Notes under the pieces: generated by a model | Told to the model about the DNA's origin: nothing | The model's database searches: none | Seen by the model: only the letters and a program-made list of their open reading frames with translations | Part shown: positions 47,806-59,585 of the stretch, in pieces | Layout: each line of letters begins with the position of its first letter | Position numbering within the stretch: position 1 is the first letter of the stretch | DNA from: Embiotoca jacksoni | Lineage: Eukaryota; Chordata; Actinopteri; Embiotocidae | DNA length: 64,000 nt | Direction of reading: 5' to 3' | NCBI GenBank assembly: GCA_022577435.1 | Contig: JAKOON010000004.1 | Span: 2,689,001-2,753,000 of the forward strand | Made by a program: the position numbers and the translations under genes

Positions 47806-50148
47806 AAGTCATTGTTTTAATCCAAATTCAAACTAATGAAAATCACATCAAAATTGCTATTAAGAAAACCTATTAGTGTCATCTTTGGGTCTTGTTCTAT
47901 CAAGGTGGAAAAGAAAAAGGGTTCATACCATCAAGTGTTTCAAGCATACTTTAAATTCCTTCATTAAAAATGAATGCTTGCATTAATGAAATACTCCATG
48001 AACTCACTGTGTATCATACAAAGCGATTCTCAAATGAACTCTTCTTTGACAATAATCACAGAGCCATTAAGTTTACATTGGCGTGCAGTTTTAAGCTTTT
48101 TACATGCAAGTTTGTTTTCTATGTTTAAAACAAACATGCAAATAAAGCAAAAAGCAGCATTTTAAAATGTCACCCGAAAGGGATGGCACGCTGTGTTCAA
48201 TGACATCGCTCAGTTAAAATGAAAACTACACTCAATATTGTTTATGTGTTGTGTTCACTGATGTTTCCCCACCAATAGTTCTCAGCCAAGTGGAACCATC
48301 TCCCATAGAATTTAGTGGAGGTGGAAGACAAGCTCTTAATCGTCTGTGTTATTGAATTATTGAATTAAAAGCTTAAGTACTCAGGGTGAGCATGTCAATT
48401 TTTCACAACTGAATGGTACAGTGCTCATTCCATTTTCATCTGAATAGATCATTTGTGTACGTAAAATGTAGAAGAATGGAGGTATTACACAGATCAGTTT
48501 CATTGTCTGTAATTCCCTTTCACTGGGACTGTAATCATTCTGAGAGACAAGTCATATTCATCCAACACTGCATGCTAGTCCTTAATCTGCATTCAGCTCC
48601 CCTCAACAACATAGCACTTTTTTTGTCGAGCAGCCGTACTGTAGCGCGGCGTTAATTAAGAAAGGGTTTGCTTCAAAGCAAATTTTGCATAATTATGGCA
48701 GAAGTGGAAGTTTAACCTGTTTTACATCCTTAAGTGATATGGTGGTAAAAAGTTGGTGGAGTAAGTGTCGCAGCAAATGGTTCAACCCTTTTCTACTTGA
48801 CATTCTGCTCACCTGTCTTCATCCCCCGTGTTCTGAAACCCTGGGACTGATACAGATAAAATGATGTGATGTTTCTGTCTGTATTTCAATGGGATGAGTT
48901 GCTGTGACCCACGCAATCTCCCTCTCAAAGAGTATTTCAACTTATGCAGATGAGCTCATCAGAGCTGCCTGCTGAGATGAGACATCTAGGTCTGGAATTG
49001 TGTCAATACCAGCACCAAAACAAATGCAAATCAAAATCCAAATTAATGTGTTTTCCCTGAGGAGAAACTGAGTCGTACTTATAGTCAGCTCTCAGTACAT
49101 GACAGGATTCTGTTATCCAGAGCTCATGAAAAACAAGGCATTCTCAAACCGCTCACTGAGCCAGGGTACAAAAGTCAGCCTCTCCAGATGGAAAAACGAA
49201 ACTAAGTAAAAAGAAATGGGAGGTTTTTGTGTGATTGTTTTACCGATGCAGAACAGAACACATCTCTACATTTCCGAGATTCCAAGGCTGAGTGATCTAA
49301 CTCGGTAAACATACATCCATTGTTTCTACTTAATCACTCGGTATTGACAATGTAAAGCAGGCGTAGAAGATATGCTCCAGGTTTTCTAAATAGCATTGCT
49401 GTGGTCACAGCAACATTTATGTCCCTGTCATCTGCTGGAATGAATAGGCAGCAGCCATGTTTGCAAACAAAATGAACAATAGATGGATTGCAGCAGTTTA
49501 GGCTGTTCTAATATGTGTGCAGATCACAGTCTCCCGTCACTACACCGACTCTCTCTGCATTTGATTGAATAGTAAATAGTGCACAATGCATACAAACAGC
49601 ACATTTGCACATGCACTCCTGTAAATCTGATGAGGAAGACAGCAAATGATGGACATTTTGTTCATGCAGTAAAAAGGCAATGGAATCACAGCTGTTAAAT
49701 GAAAGTGTCTCTTAACCTTGAAACTTCTTCATTGAAGATGTTCTATTTGTATTTGTCGTAATTTGCTTTTTTTTTTTTTTCATATACTTGAGATAACCTT
49801 TAATACACTATTTGTTCAATCTTTTGCTGCTGCAATGACCTACTTTCCCCCACAGGGATCATTAAAATTTCATTTTAATCAAAGAATTCATTGCAAAAGT
49901 CCTTGCTTGTAACTGCTAGTTGCAGCTGAACATTCATTTTTGTTAGATATATGTCTTGTCATTTGTCAGACACATTCATATTTAAACAAGCCTATAATCA
50001 CAAGTAGACACTTACTGACAGCAGCTTTGATGACTTTGAAAACATCAGCGCAAACGTACCCATCTCCACAGTGTGATGCATATTTTTAATAAAAGCATTG
50101 AGCAGGAGAAGTCAACTCATCTTCTGTTGGGTGCACTAACACACAGTG
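47806..50148. other. Gene-free DNA downstream of pcdh17
   Basis: AT-rich sequence without supportable genes. Poly-T at about 49768-49780. Two weak repeat-free stretches (48640-48720 and 48890-49060) hold TAATTA words but give no firm signal. Confidence 0.5.
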
Positions 50149-51112
50149 CCTGTTTTTATTTGACTTTATTAAATATAAATAGCTATGTAAAATGTTGCTT
50201 GTGATTTTCTTGAGAAGTTCCTGCAACTAAGATCCTGCCTACTGCTTGATAACATGTGCTGGTATACAGTGTAGAGCTAAAGTTGGCACATTTGCAGAGT
50301 CACTAGTGCTATCTCTCATTAACACGTATTAATAAGCACCTTGAAGACAAAAATGCACTTCTCACATAAAACACGACAGCTTCAGAAGTTGTCACCCTGC
50401 AGTCAAAAATAATTGCCCTTCCATGCACACAGTGTATACAAATTTAATAAAATACACAACAAGTACAGTAGCCCACATTCACGTGTAAGCTCAGCTTATT
50501 TTCACATAAACTGCAGAGAAGACAACAATAAAATTACAAATACATTCTTAAAAAACTGTTTTTATAGGAACCTCAAATGGTTTTATGAAAAGGGACATTC
50601 CCTGTTGCACCACCATTAACAGTTCATAAGACACTTCACTTTTGAATTCAACATCACTGATATGTATTTCCGTTGCCTGTGATATTGAAAGAGATGTTCC
50701 TTATACACTAAATGGAGACAGAAAGCTTCACTGTACAAAAGCAGACAGGACTCAATAGCTTAACAGTAGCAATTTGTTCAACAGCCTCACAAAATTGGAG
50801 TTTGAAATGTGTAAAATACAGACATCTAAATTGACAGGTACAGTACACCATGAAAACACTTGAAGTCAGGTAAGCACTGGTTTCCCCCCCTCCCCCCAAA
50901 CCTTCACAGCAGTCAAGGACACATATTTCACCTAAACACAACTAGTCACAAACTGGGAAAAAAAACAAAAACATTTAAAGCAGATGGTTTTTGGTTATAC
51001 AATGCGTGTCTGAACACCTCTGTGGGTCAAAATAATTCACCTCTTGGTCAATAATCTGTGATATCATCATCACACCCCTGGCAGGGGAGAGCGAGCGGGA
51101 TCATCTGACGTG
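50149..51112 (-). other. pcdh17: Putative pcdh17 3' UTR
   Basis: This runs from the pcdh17 stop codon to two closely spaced minus-strand AATAAA signals (50165-50170 and 50155-50160), giving a 3' UTR of about 0.95 kb. The sequence is AT-rich and has no recognised repeat. Later signals are possible; no transcript data are available. Confidence 0.45.
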
Positions 51113-51690
51113 TCAGTTACCGGAGTCCCGTGGGTCGAGAGCACAATCTGACCCCCCGCACTCCTGGCTGATGACAGAGCTGTGAATGAGACTGCTTGAT
51201 AGGGACTTCGGCCTGAGCTCGCAGGTCAGGTAGGAGGGCTCCTCCAATTCGCTGTGCAGTGGGGAGCACTGGCCATCTGGAGGGCCATAGGCACTGCTGT
51301 CTGAACCCCCGTCCCTCTCTTCTTTGGACTCGTGGCTGGCCAAGTGCAGGGGCATACTACTCTTGGTGGGACTACTGGACCCAGATGGACTCTCCTGTAG
51401 CGGTGGGCTTAGTGCACGCTGCGATTTTAAGTAAGGTTTGACATTGGCCACAAGGATTGTACTGTCCCGCTGTTCCTTTCCAAATGTGCTGAGGGTTTTT
51501 CTGCTGTTGCAGCTGATGGTACCATAAATCTCTGTCTCTACCATGGCATCCATTCCCACAGGGATGAAAAGGTTGGTGCGATTATCGGCGCTGTCTGCTT
51601 GGCTTCCTACCCGTAACTTTGGCATCCAGCATCTGTCAGAATGTCCCAGTGCACGACATTCATCGGTGCAGTGGACTGATTTGTCTTGCT
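51113..51690 (-). CDS. pcdh17: Protocadherin-17, coding exon 4 (C-terminal tail)
   Basis: Encodes residues 901-1091 and the stop. The acceptor on the minus strand is TTTTTGCAG at 51691; the first two exon bases (AG) complete the Glu codon begun in exon 3. The exon opens with the delta-2 protocadherin CM2 block, CTDECRALGHSDRCWMP (907-923). It continues with TFGKEQRDSTILVANVKPYLK, a segment also present in mammalian PCDH17, and a Ser/Pro-rich LSP-LQE-PS-GSSSPTK stretch. After that point the sequence no longer resembles mammalian PCDH17, and the protein stops about 70 residues earlier than I would expect. The cytoplasmic tail of this family recruits actin regulators at axon contacts and synapses. 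Confidence 0.92.
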
Positions 51691-52288
51691 CTGCAAAAAC
51701 AGTTAAACATTTGTTATTGGACCCTGCTGGGGAAAGTATAAACAACCTAGAAGAAAATGCAGATGACAATGTGAGGGCTGAGCAGCACTAGTAAAGAATA
51801 GCAAATAAACACCAATTCAAGTACTATTCTTAAAATCCTACAAATAACTGCAGTATCTTTGTTGATACATGTTATTTTGTGTGTCACTGGACATTTTCAG
51901 AGTAAAATATCAGCCAGCAGCCATATTGCAACAGCAATGAGAGGGCTTAAATTTAAATTTAAATGTTATTTTCATTGTCGAAAGCACAAGTTTTTCCTTT
52001 AAATATTGCTCACAATGCAACTTACTGATACACGACAAGGTCACCGCAAAAAAGGTCATTTTACTTTTAATCTTTTTCTGGTCAATGTAGAAAATGTGTG
52101 AATCATCCTATTTATGAAACCTTTTCCCTCTGCTGTTCTCAACAACCTGTGTAGGTGTTTCCTGGAAAATATCATCTGGTGCAGAGGAAGTGATGCTTTT
52201 CATTTACATTTCCATCAGAAGTGAACTGAAAACAAGTCTGAAATTTGCATGTCTGTACTCTTACAAGAATGTGGTGAAACATTCTGCA

Positions 52289-52435
52289 GTTACATTACAT
52301 TACATTTAGCTGATGCTTTTATCCAAAGCGACTTACAATAAGTACATTTCAACCATGAGGGTACAAAACCCAGAACAACAGGAATCAAGAAAATACAATT
52401 TCTTCAAGGAAACCAAACTACAAACTACAGTTAGG
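52289..52435. mobile_element. Dispersed teleost repeat fragment (TTTAGCTGATGCTTTTATCC type)
   Basis: TACATTACATTACATTTAGC is followed by TGATGCTTTTATCCAAAGCG and ACTTACAATAAGTACATTTC, then CATGAGGGTACAAAACCCAGAACAACA-type sequence. This is one of the commonest short repeats in fish genomes. A short ACATT tandem run forms its head. It sits in intron 3 of pcdh17. Confidence 0.7.
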
Positions 52436-55400
52436 AGGTTGTTGGTTAGAATGTTATTCATGCTCATTATATAATCATTATATCATTATAATGAGCATAT
52501 AATTATATTATATTTTGATCTTCCAAACCAATTTTTGATGGAAATTTACAGGTGTTTATTTTGCGTATTGAAAAAACTACTGAAATTTGATTTTGAAAAA
52601 TACCATTTGCACCATAAACATTTGTTAGTTTGACCTTTAGTGCTTTTTGTGATTATTTCAAGTAACTCTGATGCATAATCAGCAGCTCATTTGCATTTCT
52701 TGCCCACTTTTCATTTCACTTCGTTTTAATGAATGCTGTTGTGGATTGTCATGAACTGAACCAAGAAACAGATATTTTTGAATGTATAGAAAATCAAAAG
52801 AAAGTTGACATCAAACTACCGAGCTTCTTTTTAAAACATCTGGATAGTTGTGGGGAAAACTGCAAATAAAAACAGCTTTACATGCTGTCCACATTGAAAT
52901 CATAACCTCAGTGCCACCAGATTAACATTATTGATGTCATGTGATGCAAGAAAACAGCAACTGAGTGTGAAGTGGTTACCTAATTATCCAATGACTTATT
53001 GCACACCATGCCAAACACCACAAAACTATGCAACAAGTACATCTGTAATAATGTCAGCAGTAAAAAAAAGAAGAACTGGGCGAGGCTCAATCTGTGTAAC
53101 ATGGTCATTTACATTTCACACAACACCTAACCCTGGAGACAAAAAGTAAACACGCACAAAGCAACACGTACGAGGAGCCAATTTCCATGGTGTTATGATG
53201 TAGAAGGTGTCACTTATTTCTGCGGCCATTACACTATGCTATCAAAATTAATTTGACGATGATGCATGGAGGTGTTTTTCATGTAGAGGCATGAAGCCAA
53301 ATGTCAAACACGTCTTTGTAAGTTGGTGGTAAATAATAGTGTTTCTTCATTTGTTTTACACAAAACCGCAATTTTATCTGTAATACCATAAATGTGAAAC
53401 AATCCTCCTATTGTTCTGTTCACTGATTGAACTTTAGTCTAATAAATGTGTTTTCTTTGATTTGATTGCCACGAGGGTGCAACAGCCTTTTGCTAAATAT
53501 ACAAATAAATTCAATAATGATCACTGAATTGATTTCAATTTGTTTTTGTTTTTTTCCCCTACATCCATTTTCCTCTAGATGTAGCTCCGCACACCAACCA
53601 AATATTGTTAATAAGATATTAGGGCAGAAAATACCAAAGTTCTCACTCGTTAACACCTCCTGTCCCATCTCTCTCAGAAATCCACATCCAATCAAATCAT
53701 TCCACCAGTTTCTCATGGAAAAATAACCGAAACATGTTCTTAATTTCTTGATGCTACTCTCACCAGCTCTTCAATCTATACATAAGGCATCTTGCTCACA
53801 TGCCATTCTTTGATATCAAACACCACGAGCAAGTGAGCAACTGTGAAGGAGCCACTTGATCTCATTTTGAAACCTGGCTCTGATGAGGATGAGAATATCA
53901 GCCTGGAGAACAAGAGGAAGCTCCACATGACGGGGCTCTTCCTCGAAGAGGTGGGGAGATCCTCTTGTTCAAAGGCAACACTACCTTCCTCCTACACCGG
54001 CCTCGACCAGTTTGCTTGAGGATACACAAAACCAGAGGAGGAGGTTCAAACAAAAGAAGCACCTCCTCTGTGCCACGCATGCAACACAAGCTCATTTGCA
54101 AAGGACACGCCGCCACTTTCACATTTACCGCTCAAGTCCGTGAACACCTACACGAACACACCCACGCGTGGTCATGGGATATAATGGAGGTGTTAATTAT
54201 GCTATGAATGAACAGAGGTAAAAGGACTTGTCAATTTTACATTGGAACTGCTTTACACATTTAATGCTTATGTTAAGAATGTTAAATGAAAAGAAAAATA
54301 AATCTTTTACTGGACATTGTGTGTTTTTGTGTTCATAGTAAATTCTTTTTCTGAGTTTTGTGTCCTGTGAACTCATACATACCTGTCCCGTTTTGTCTGT
54401 ACATATAGGCTGTTTTTTGTTTGTTTTTGTTTTGTTCAAATGGATGTTTTCCTGACAAAGACCTTGTACATCAAAATGTCGCATCAATACAGTGTTTGAT
54501 AGCGTGCAGATTTCACTCTGCAGAAAACCTTCCCCTCCCTATATACTGCCTTTTTCGCTCTGCAACTGCACCCGCCGAGAGGAACACACTACCCATGACA
54601 TTTGCTTTACATAAAGGGGAGTTTTAATGTGAAACAAATGGTTTCTCTCTCAATCACACAGATCAGTCATTTAATCTCAAAATGAAACATTTAGGAATCG
54701 GTTCTGAAATTGCTAAACGTGCGTTACCGTTGATGGATTTAAGGCCGTTTTAAAAGAGCTTGAAATGTGACTTGAACATATTTTGTAACTTTATTTAAAC
54801 ACAACTAGTTTACAAAGTTTACACCGGTTTAATCTCAGGGTTGCATGGTGGAATATTTGTGTTTGAGTTTACATGAATTTATCGTGTAACATTCTTAACA
54901 TAACATATTCTTGCACGATGAGTTAAAAATGCCTTTCACATTGAATGATGGCTTTGATTTGGCAAAACGGCAACCCAGATCCTGCATATTGTTCGTGCTA
55001 CGCTTTGATGCAACGACACCCCAGGTTACAGTTCTGTGCCCCATGCATTTGTGCTTCTCCTGCTATAGCATGGAGAAAACTATTTTCTATGCACAGATAT
55101 ACAAGGCCAGAACAATAAGCAGAAGCGAGGAGAAGGAGGGAGATGCTGAATTCATTTCCATGGTGCCTATCACTACTGCGGAGGAGAGAGCAGATGATGC
55201 TGATGCAAAGGGATGTATGTGCTTAGAAGGTACAGCGACAACAGAGTGAGGTATTTTTGCCATTTGTGCTGTTGTGTTTCACAATATAACCAGAAGTAAT
55301 TGAAAAACTGTGGTGACCGCATGTTTAGATTTAATTCTTAAGGCCCCTATTTAACATTTATTAACAGTATATTAACATCCACTCTTTAACGTTATTGTAA

Positions 55401-56432
55401 GCAGACAACAGGACATCTAGTCATTCATGAATCACATTTGGCAATAACTATAACTTCTCCTACAAAGACAATTATTAATATTTAATCATTTGTATTATTA
55501 GAATTAGAATATAACTGTGCTCAACTATAGCTTCATTTGTTGTCTATTAATATACCAGCCACAACGCCAAAGGAGGAGTTGCTAACAAATACATTCATGT
55601 ACACTTATATCTGCAGACAAATACATTAGAGCGTGTTCGAAGACATTTTATAAACTGCTTTTAATTTGTAAACTGAAGCGCGTAAACTGAAGGGCTGCCC
55701 TTAATGCAAGAGAGATCTCAAACTTTCCTATAATAACCTTTATGACGACAGTTTTTCTATAATACACAATGTATAAGTAAGCTATTGACTAGATGTACCA
55801 ACTTGTAAAAAACAAATGTATCAGTAGTAGCTATAGAAATAATATTACTTAAAAGCATAAATGCTGTAGGAAAAGTGCTTTCATATGCTCTGCCTGTCAT
55901 TACCTTTCCATTTCCATTTTACGTTTTATCCCTGGGTAAAATTTGGTTAAATAATTGCTCTAAAATGACGGAGTTATACAATGGCTTTATGTAGCGCGCT
56001 GCATTTACAAAGTCACAGTCACATAGCCGAATCTCGACAAAGTGACAAATAGCTGTGATCATATGGGCAAATGTAGAGTAGAACAATAACATGTTCTCAA
56101 AAACAAAGAAACTGCCTGCCCATTATAAATAGAATCAGAGAAAGCCTAGCAACATAACATACCCACTGTGCATCTGGTGTCTGTGAGAGTGAATAAATAT
56201 TCAGAGTGCATGATAGTGGAAGCTGCACAGGTGCATATATTACCTGTATCAAAGCAGCCAGGAGACTAGAGGGATGGTAAAGGTAAAGACATAAAAGCAA
56301 TACTACTTAACCCGCAAGCTTTTGTGTTGGTGCATTTGGAACTAAAATTCTGTGGTGTCTCCATTTTGGATAATAGTGCTATCTTGTCTAAATCTGCAAA
56401 ACAGTGGCTTTGTTGTTCAATAAATGTACCTG

Positions 56433-56434
<2 letters not shown>

Positions 56435-56513
<79 letters not shown>
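56435..56513. repeat. (GT)n microsatellite
   Basis: About 39 GT units without interruption, followed by an imperfect GAGAGC/GAGTGA stretch. It lies in intron 3 of pcdh17. Open frames over it encode alternating Cys/Val or His/Thr and are artefacts. Confidence 0.97.
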
Positions 56514-56516
<3 letters not shown>

Positions 56517-56948
56517 AGCGAGAGTGAGTGAGAGACAGAAGGAGTGTGTGGGTTGGAGGGTGATGTTTTTATATGGTCAAGTCGAAGGCATAATGCATAA
56601 TGCAGATTCCCCATCTTGCAGTCAGCAGACAGTGACACCATTTAATGTCCACCTGACCAACCCCACGCAAGAGAACGCAATTTAGTTTGACTTTTTCTAT
56701 ACATTTCTCACACGCAAACTGGAAAGGCATTAGCAAGACGTATTGATATTAAAAGCAATGCCCCCACTTCCCTGCATTTCTCTTATCTTACGAATGCAGG
56801 TCTATAAATTAACTGACATTCCCGTCAAGCAAGCGTCAGCGCTGCACTTGTAAATATTCAGTTTCGCATGTACAAAACATCTCTTTCTGTATCTCTCCAT
56901 GTGATTGGCCTTAGAACTTGGGTTGAATCAGATTCAGAAATGTACTGC

Positions 56949-56975
56949 AAAAAAAAAAAAAAAAAAAAAAAAAAA
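56949..56975. repeat. Poly-A tract
   Basis: A run of about 27 A in intron 3 of pcdh17, with no recognisable retroelement body upstream of it. Confidence 0.9.
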
Positions 56976-57032
56976 TTGTGATTGAATTTACACCTCCCAC
57001 AGAGTCAAGTTTGGTCTGCCATAATTTCTGAT

Positions 57033-57034
<2 letters not shown>

Positions 57035-57064
<30 letters not shown>
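57035..57064. repeat. (CA)n microsatellite
   Basis: About 15 CA units, in intron 3 of pcdh17. Confidence 0.95.
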
Positions 57065-57068
<4 letters not shown>

Positions 57069-58075
57069 TACACTTATGCACATGTAAAAGTGAGATAGAT
57101 GGAGACAGAGAGATTCGCACATCCTTCTGGCAGCCGCAGGAGTGTTTCCATCTCTGCCCTCCTGAGCATGCTGCAAACAAACAGTTCATAGCAATGTAAA
57201 TGGCGTGGAAAGTACTGGATGGGGACATGATGACCACAGCCATTCTCCTCCAAGGTGCAGACAACGAAATGAGAAACATCACCACTTCACTCAAGTCCCC
57301 CATTATCTTTTATCTTACCACTGAGAGTTGCTTTCATACTTTCAGTTTAAATCCACAATAGCTAAATATATCAGTCCCTATCAGGTCAGCCAGGTGGCAA
57401 CAGACTGACAGTCATCTATGATTGTACTCCTGGCACTGCAGATCGTTTCAAATTTATAAAATAAAATTTAACATTTCTATTTTCAGTTGCAAAGCCAGTT
57501 CCTCTAAAACAGTGTAACCACAGCAAAACCAATGATAGCTGAGAAATTCCTTCCAAGCGAAAGGTGGAAACTGTCTGTCATGTTGTACCAGAAATATCTG
57601 TCATTTTGCACTGCAAGTGTCTATCATGCTTTCTTGTCTCCGTCGTGTTATTCGAGACATGCATGCGACGAATCTGTGTTCAAATAATGGCATGATCAAG
57701 AGAGACGCAGACGCAGGTACACTTTGCCATGCATATGAGTCTGTTTGATGGCTAAATCAGACGGAAGATGTTTGAAAATTCTACCTTCAACCAATGGACT
57801 CTTTTATCCTTTTAAACCATCTACCTTCCACTCTGGTGCCTTCATGTCATCTTTGAAACAATGTCTGCAATGTAAAGTGGAACAAAGTACCTGCTGCAGC
57901 GACAGCATCTAATAACTAGTCTGGATTTACCTCGTCCATGTCGATCTGCTCTGGTTGTACCCAGAAACTGGGGGACCTCCGTGTAACCACCAGTGAGCTG
58001 CATGCACGTTCTCAGTGTATAAAGTAGAAACGTAGTCTGGTACAAGAGTCAGTTATCTTTAAGATGTCCACTCAC

Positions 58076-58245
58076 CCTGCTCAAAAGGCTGGCCATTAAC
58101 TGCTGTTGCTTTCATCTTGAGGGCCTCCCTGGCAGACGTGTCGCAGTGTGAGCCTTTATTAGTATCCTGGTCACTATCAGCCTGGTCACTATCACCATGG
58201 CCACTGTCTCGGAGACTCGCTCGTTCTGCATCCTTAAATGTTGAG
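58076..58245 (-). CDS. pcdh17: Protocadherin-17, coding exon 3
   Basis: A 170-bp cytoplasmic exon. The acceptor is TATTCTGCTGCAG on the minus strand, ending at 58246; the donor is AGG|GTGAGT at 58075. It enters in phase 2 (first base C completes a Ser codon split with exon 2) and leaves in phase 1. It encodes residues 844-899, beginning STFKDAERASLRDSGHGDSD and continuing with an acidic QADSDQDTNKGS stretch and EALKMK. This is nearly identical to the corresponding mammalian PCDH17 segment and fixes the gene as pcdh17 rather than pcdh10, pcdh18 or pcdh19. Confidence 0.95.
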
Positions 58246-58413
58246 CTGCAGCAGAATACAAGGGGGGTAAAAAAACACAACAACAATAACTGACCATTAC
58301 CTCTGTGTGAACACACCTCTTTGATAGCATTTGTCAGCGGTGTTGATATAAAGATAAAGAAGCTAAATACGCTGGTCAGAAATCTTTTTTTTTTTTTTTT
58401 ATAGTGTTCTTAC
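58246..58413 (-). other. pcdh17: pcdh17 intron 2
   Basis: A 168-bp intron from the donor AAG|GTAAGA at 58413 to the acceptor CTGCTGCAG at 58246. A poly-T run at 58385-58400 (poly-A on the transcript) lies inside it. Confidence 0.85.
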
Positions 58414-58472
58414 CTTTGAACAAATGGCTGCCTGCTGCCAGCATAATTGGGCTCTGAGGAGAAATTTTCAGT
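58414..58472 (-). CDS. pcdh17: Protocadherin-17, coding exon 2 (59-bp small exon)
   Basis: A small cytoplasmic exon with no start codon, found by matching splice sites and phase. The acceptor CATTTCTAG on the minus strand ends at 58473, and the donor CAAAG|GTAAGA leaves at 58413. Its 59 bases begin in phase 0 and encode TENFSSEPNYAGSRQPFVQ (residues 824-842) plus two bases of a Ser codon. Mammalian PCDH17 has a closely similar segment at this place. Leaving it out would shift the frame of exon 3, so it is required for the full-length tail. Confidence 0.9.
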
Positions 58473-59585
58473 CTAGAAATGAAAGGAAAATCATATTTTG
58501 CATTGTCAAAGTTTTTAACAACAGTCCTAGTAACATGAGACTCAGACAGGAAATGCTCTGCCCTTATATATTTATTATACCACAGAAAATATATGAATAA
58601 AAGCCACTGAACACCTGCCAGTGATGACGGCACGATAAGAACAAGTCTCCATTGTGACCATATGTGCTCTCCTTGGCAAGGAAAAGATTTAAGCATTAGC
58701 CACTGTCATCAGCATTCTTTTTCCCCCTATCTTGAGAATAATGTGTTTGTGTTGATCACACCCACATACCCTCGTGGCTGGTGACAGTGCCAGGCCTTGT
58801 CATCTGTGTTATCATCTCCAAATGAGACTGTCTGCGAGGCTGTCCTAGATATTTACATCGTTTACAACAGATAATTCGGCTGTTCTAAGCAGCACTACAA
58901 GCCCATGCTGTCAAATTAGCATGTTAGCTGGCTCGTGTATTCAACCCTGCCATCCCTACAAGGCAAGGCTGGACCCTATTAATGGACTTATCGTGCCAAC
59001 TTTGGATGCGGATGGTTGGATCTGGTCCGTATTTGTGGGGAGCGAAAAATGCAATTGTAAGGTTATGCTGTGTGCATCTTGCTGTCTGGTGCACATTGGT
59101 TCAGTAATGTGATCGGACAAGCTGCTCAAACACCTGTCCAATCCCACATTTCAGGCGCGGTTTTGTTTTCACTCTGTAGCGGTGAATCTGGCAGGGTCAC
59201 AGCAGCCTTGTTCAAGACTCACACCGTTTGCATGTCTAACTGAGAGCACTTTTCTGATTGTGAAGAGCAACTGCACCATGCAGCAGTTTCAAAATGCTTC
59301 TCAAATGCAGAGGGAAAAAAAAAACGCTCTCAAGTGAAATTCCACTTAAAACACATGCACACAATTCAGCCAGGTTTCAGTATCATGCTTTAAACACAGA
59401 GACTATTTCACCGTGTCATAACAGGCAAAGAAAAAGTGAAAATAATGATGTCGGCTGAGAGTGGCAGAGTTTTCTCTTTTTTCAGTCAATTACTTTTCTT
59501 TTGTCAGATTTGTAAGGCAAAGCAGTCTGTGCAGATAAGACAGAATAAAGGGCAGATAAAGAATACAGTGCAGCATCATCCTTAC
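58473..59585 (-). other. pcdh17: pcdh17 intron 1
   Basis: A 1113-bp intron between donor CAG|GTAAGG at 59585 and acceptor CATTTCTAG at 58473. No repeat family or coding segment is seen in it. If it is retained, translation runs on for about 30 codons (to 59490) and stops. Confidence 0.88.

Larger units (their letters stand above)
51691..58075 (-). other. pcdh17: pcdh17 intron 3
   Basis: A 6385-bp intron bounded by AGG|GTGAGT (donor at 58075) and TTTTTGCAG (acceptor at 51691). It holds a dispersed repeat at 52.3 kb, a GT microsatellite at 56.4 kb, and poly-A and CA tracts near 57 kb. Open frames inside it (for example 53898-54207 and 54911-55249) have no recognised domain and are not called. 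Confidence 0.85.

Noticed and set aside
51113..51769. Minus-strand 218-codon frame starting at 51769 as a separate small gene
   Set aside because: It is pcdh17 exon 4 plus about 26 codons of intron. The acceptor at 51691 and the CM2 motif show it is an internal exon.
54911..55249. 112-codon frame in pcdh17 intron 3
   Set aside because: No recognisable domain, and it lies in an intron on the opposite strand; length is within chance for this DNA.
58246..58316. Protein start at 58316 for the exon 3 frame
   Set aside because: The residues before STFKD are translated intron 2; a good acceptor sits at the boundary.
59490..59585. Read-through of pcdh17 exon 1 past 59586 as the true C-terminus
   Set aside because: A consensus donor (CAG|GTAAGG) lies at 59585, and downstream exons with matching phases encode the conserved tail.
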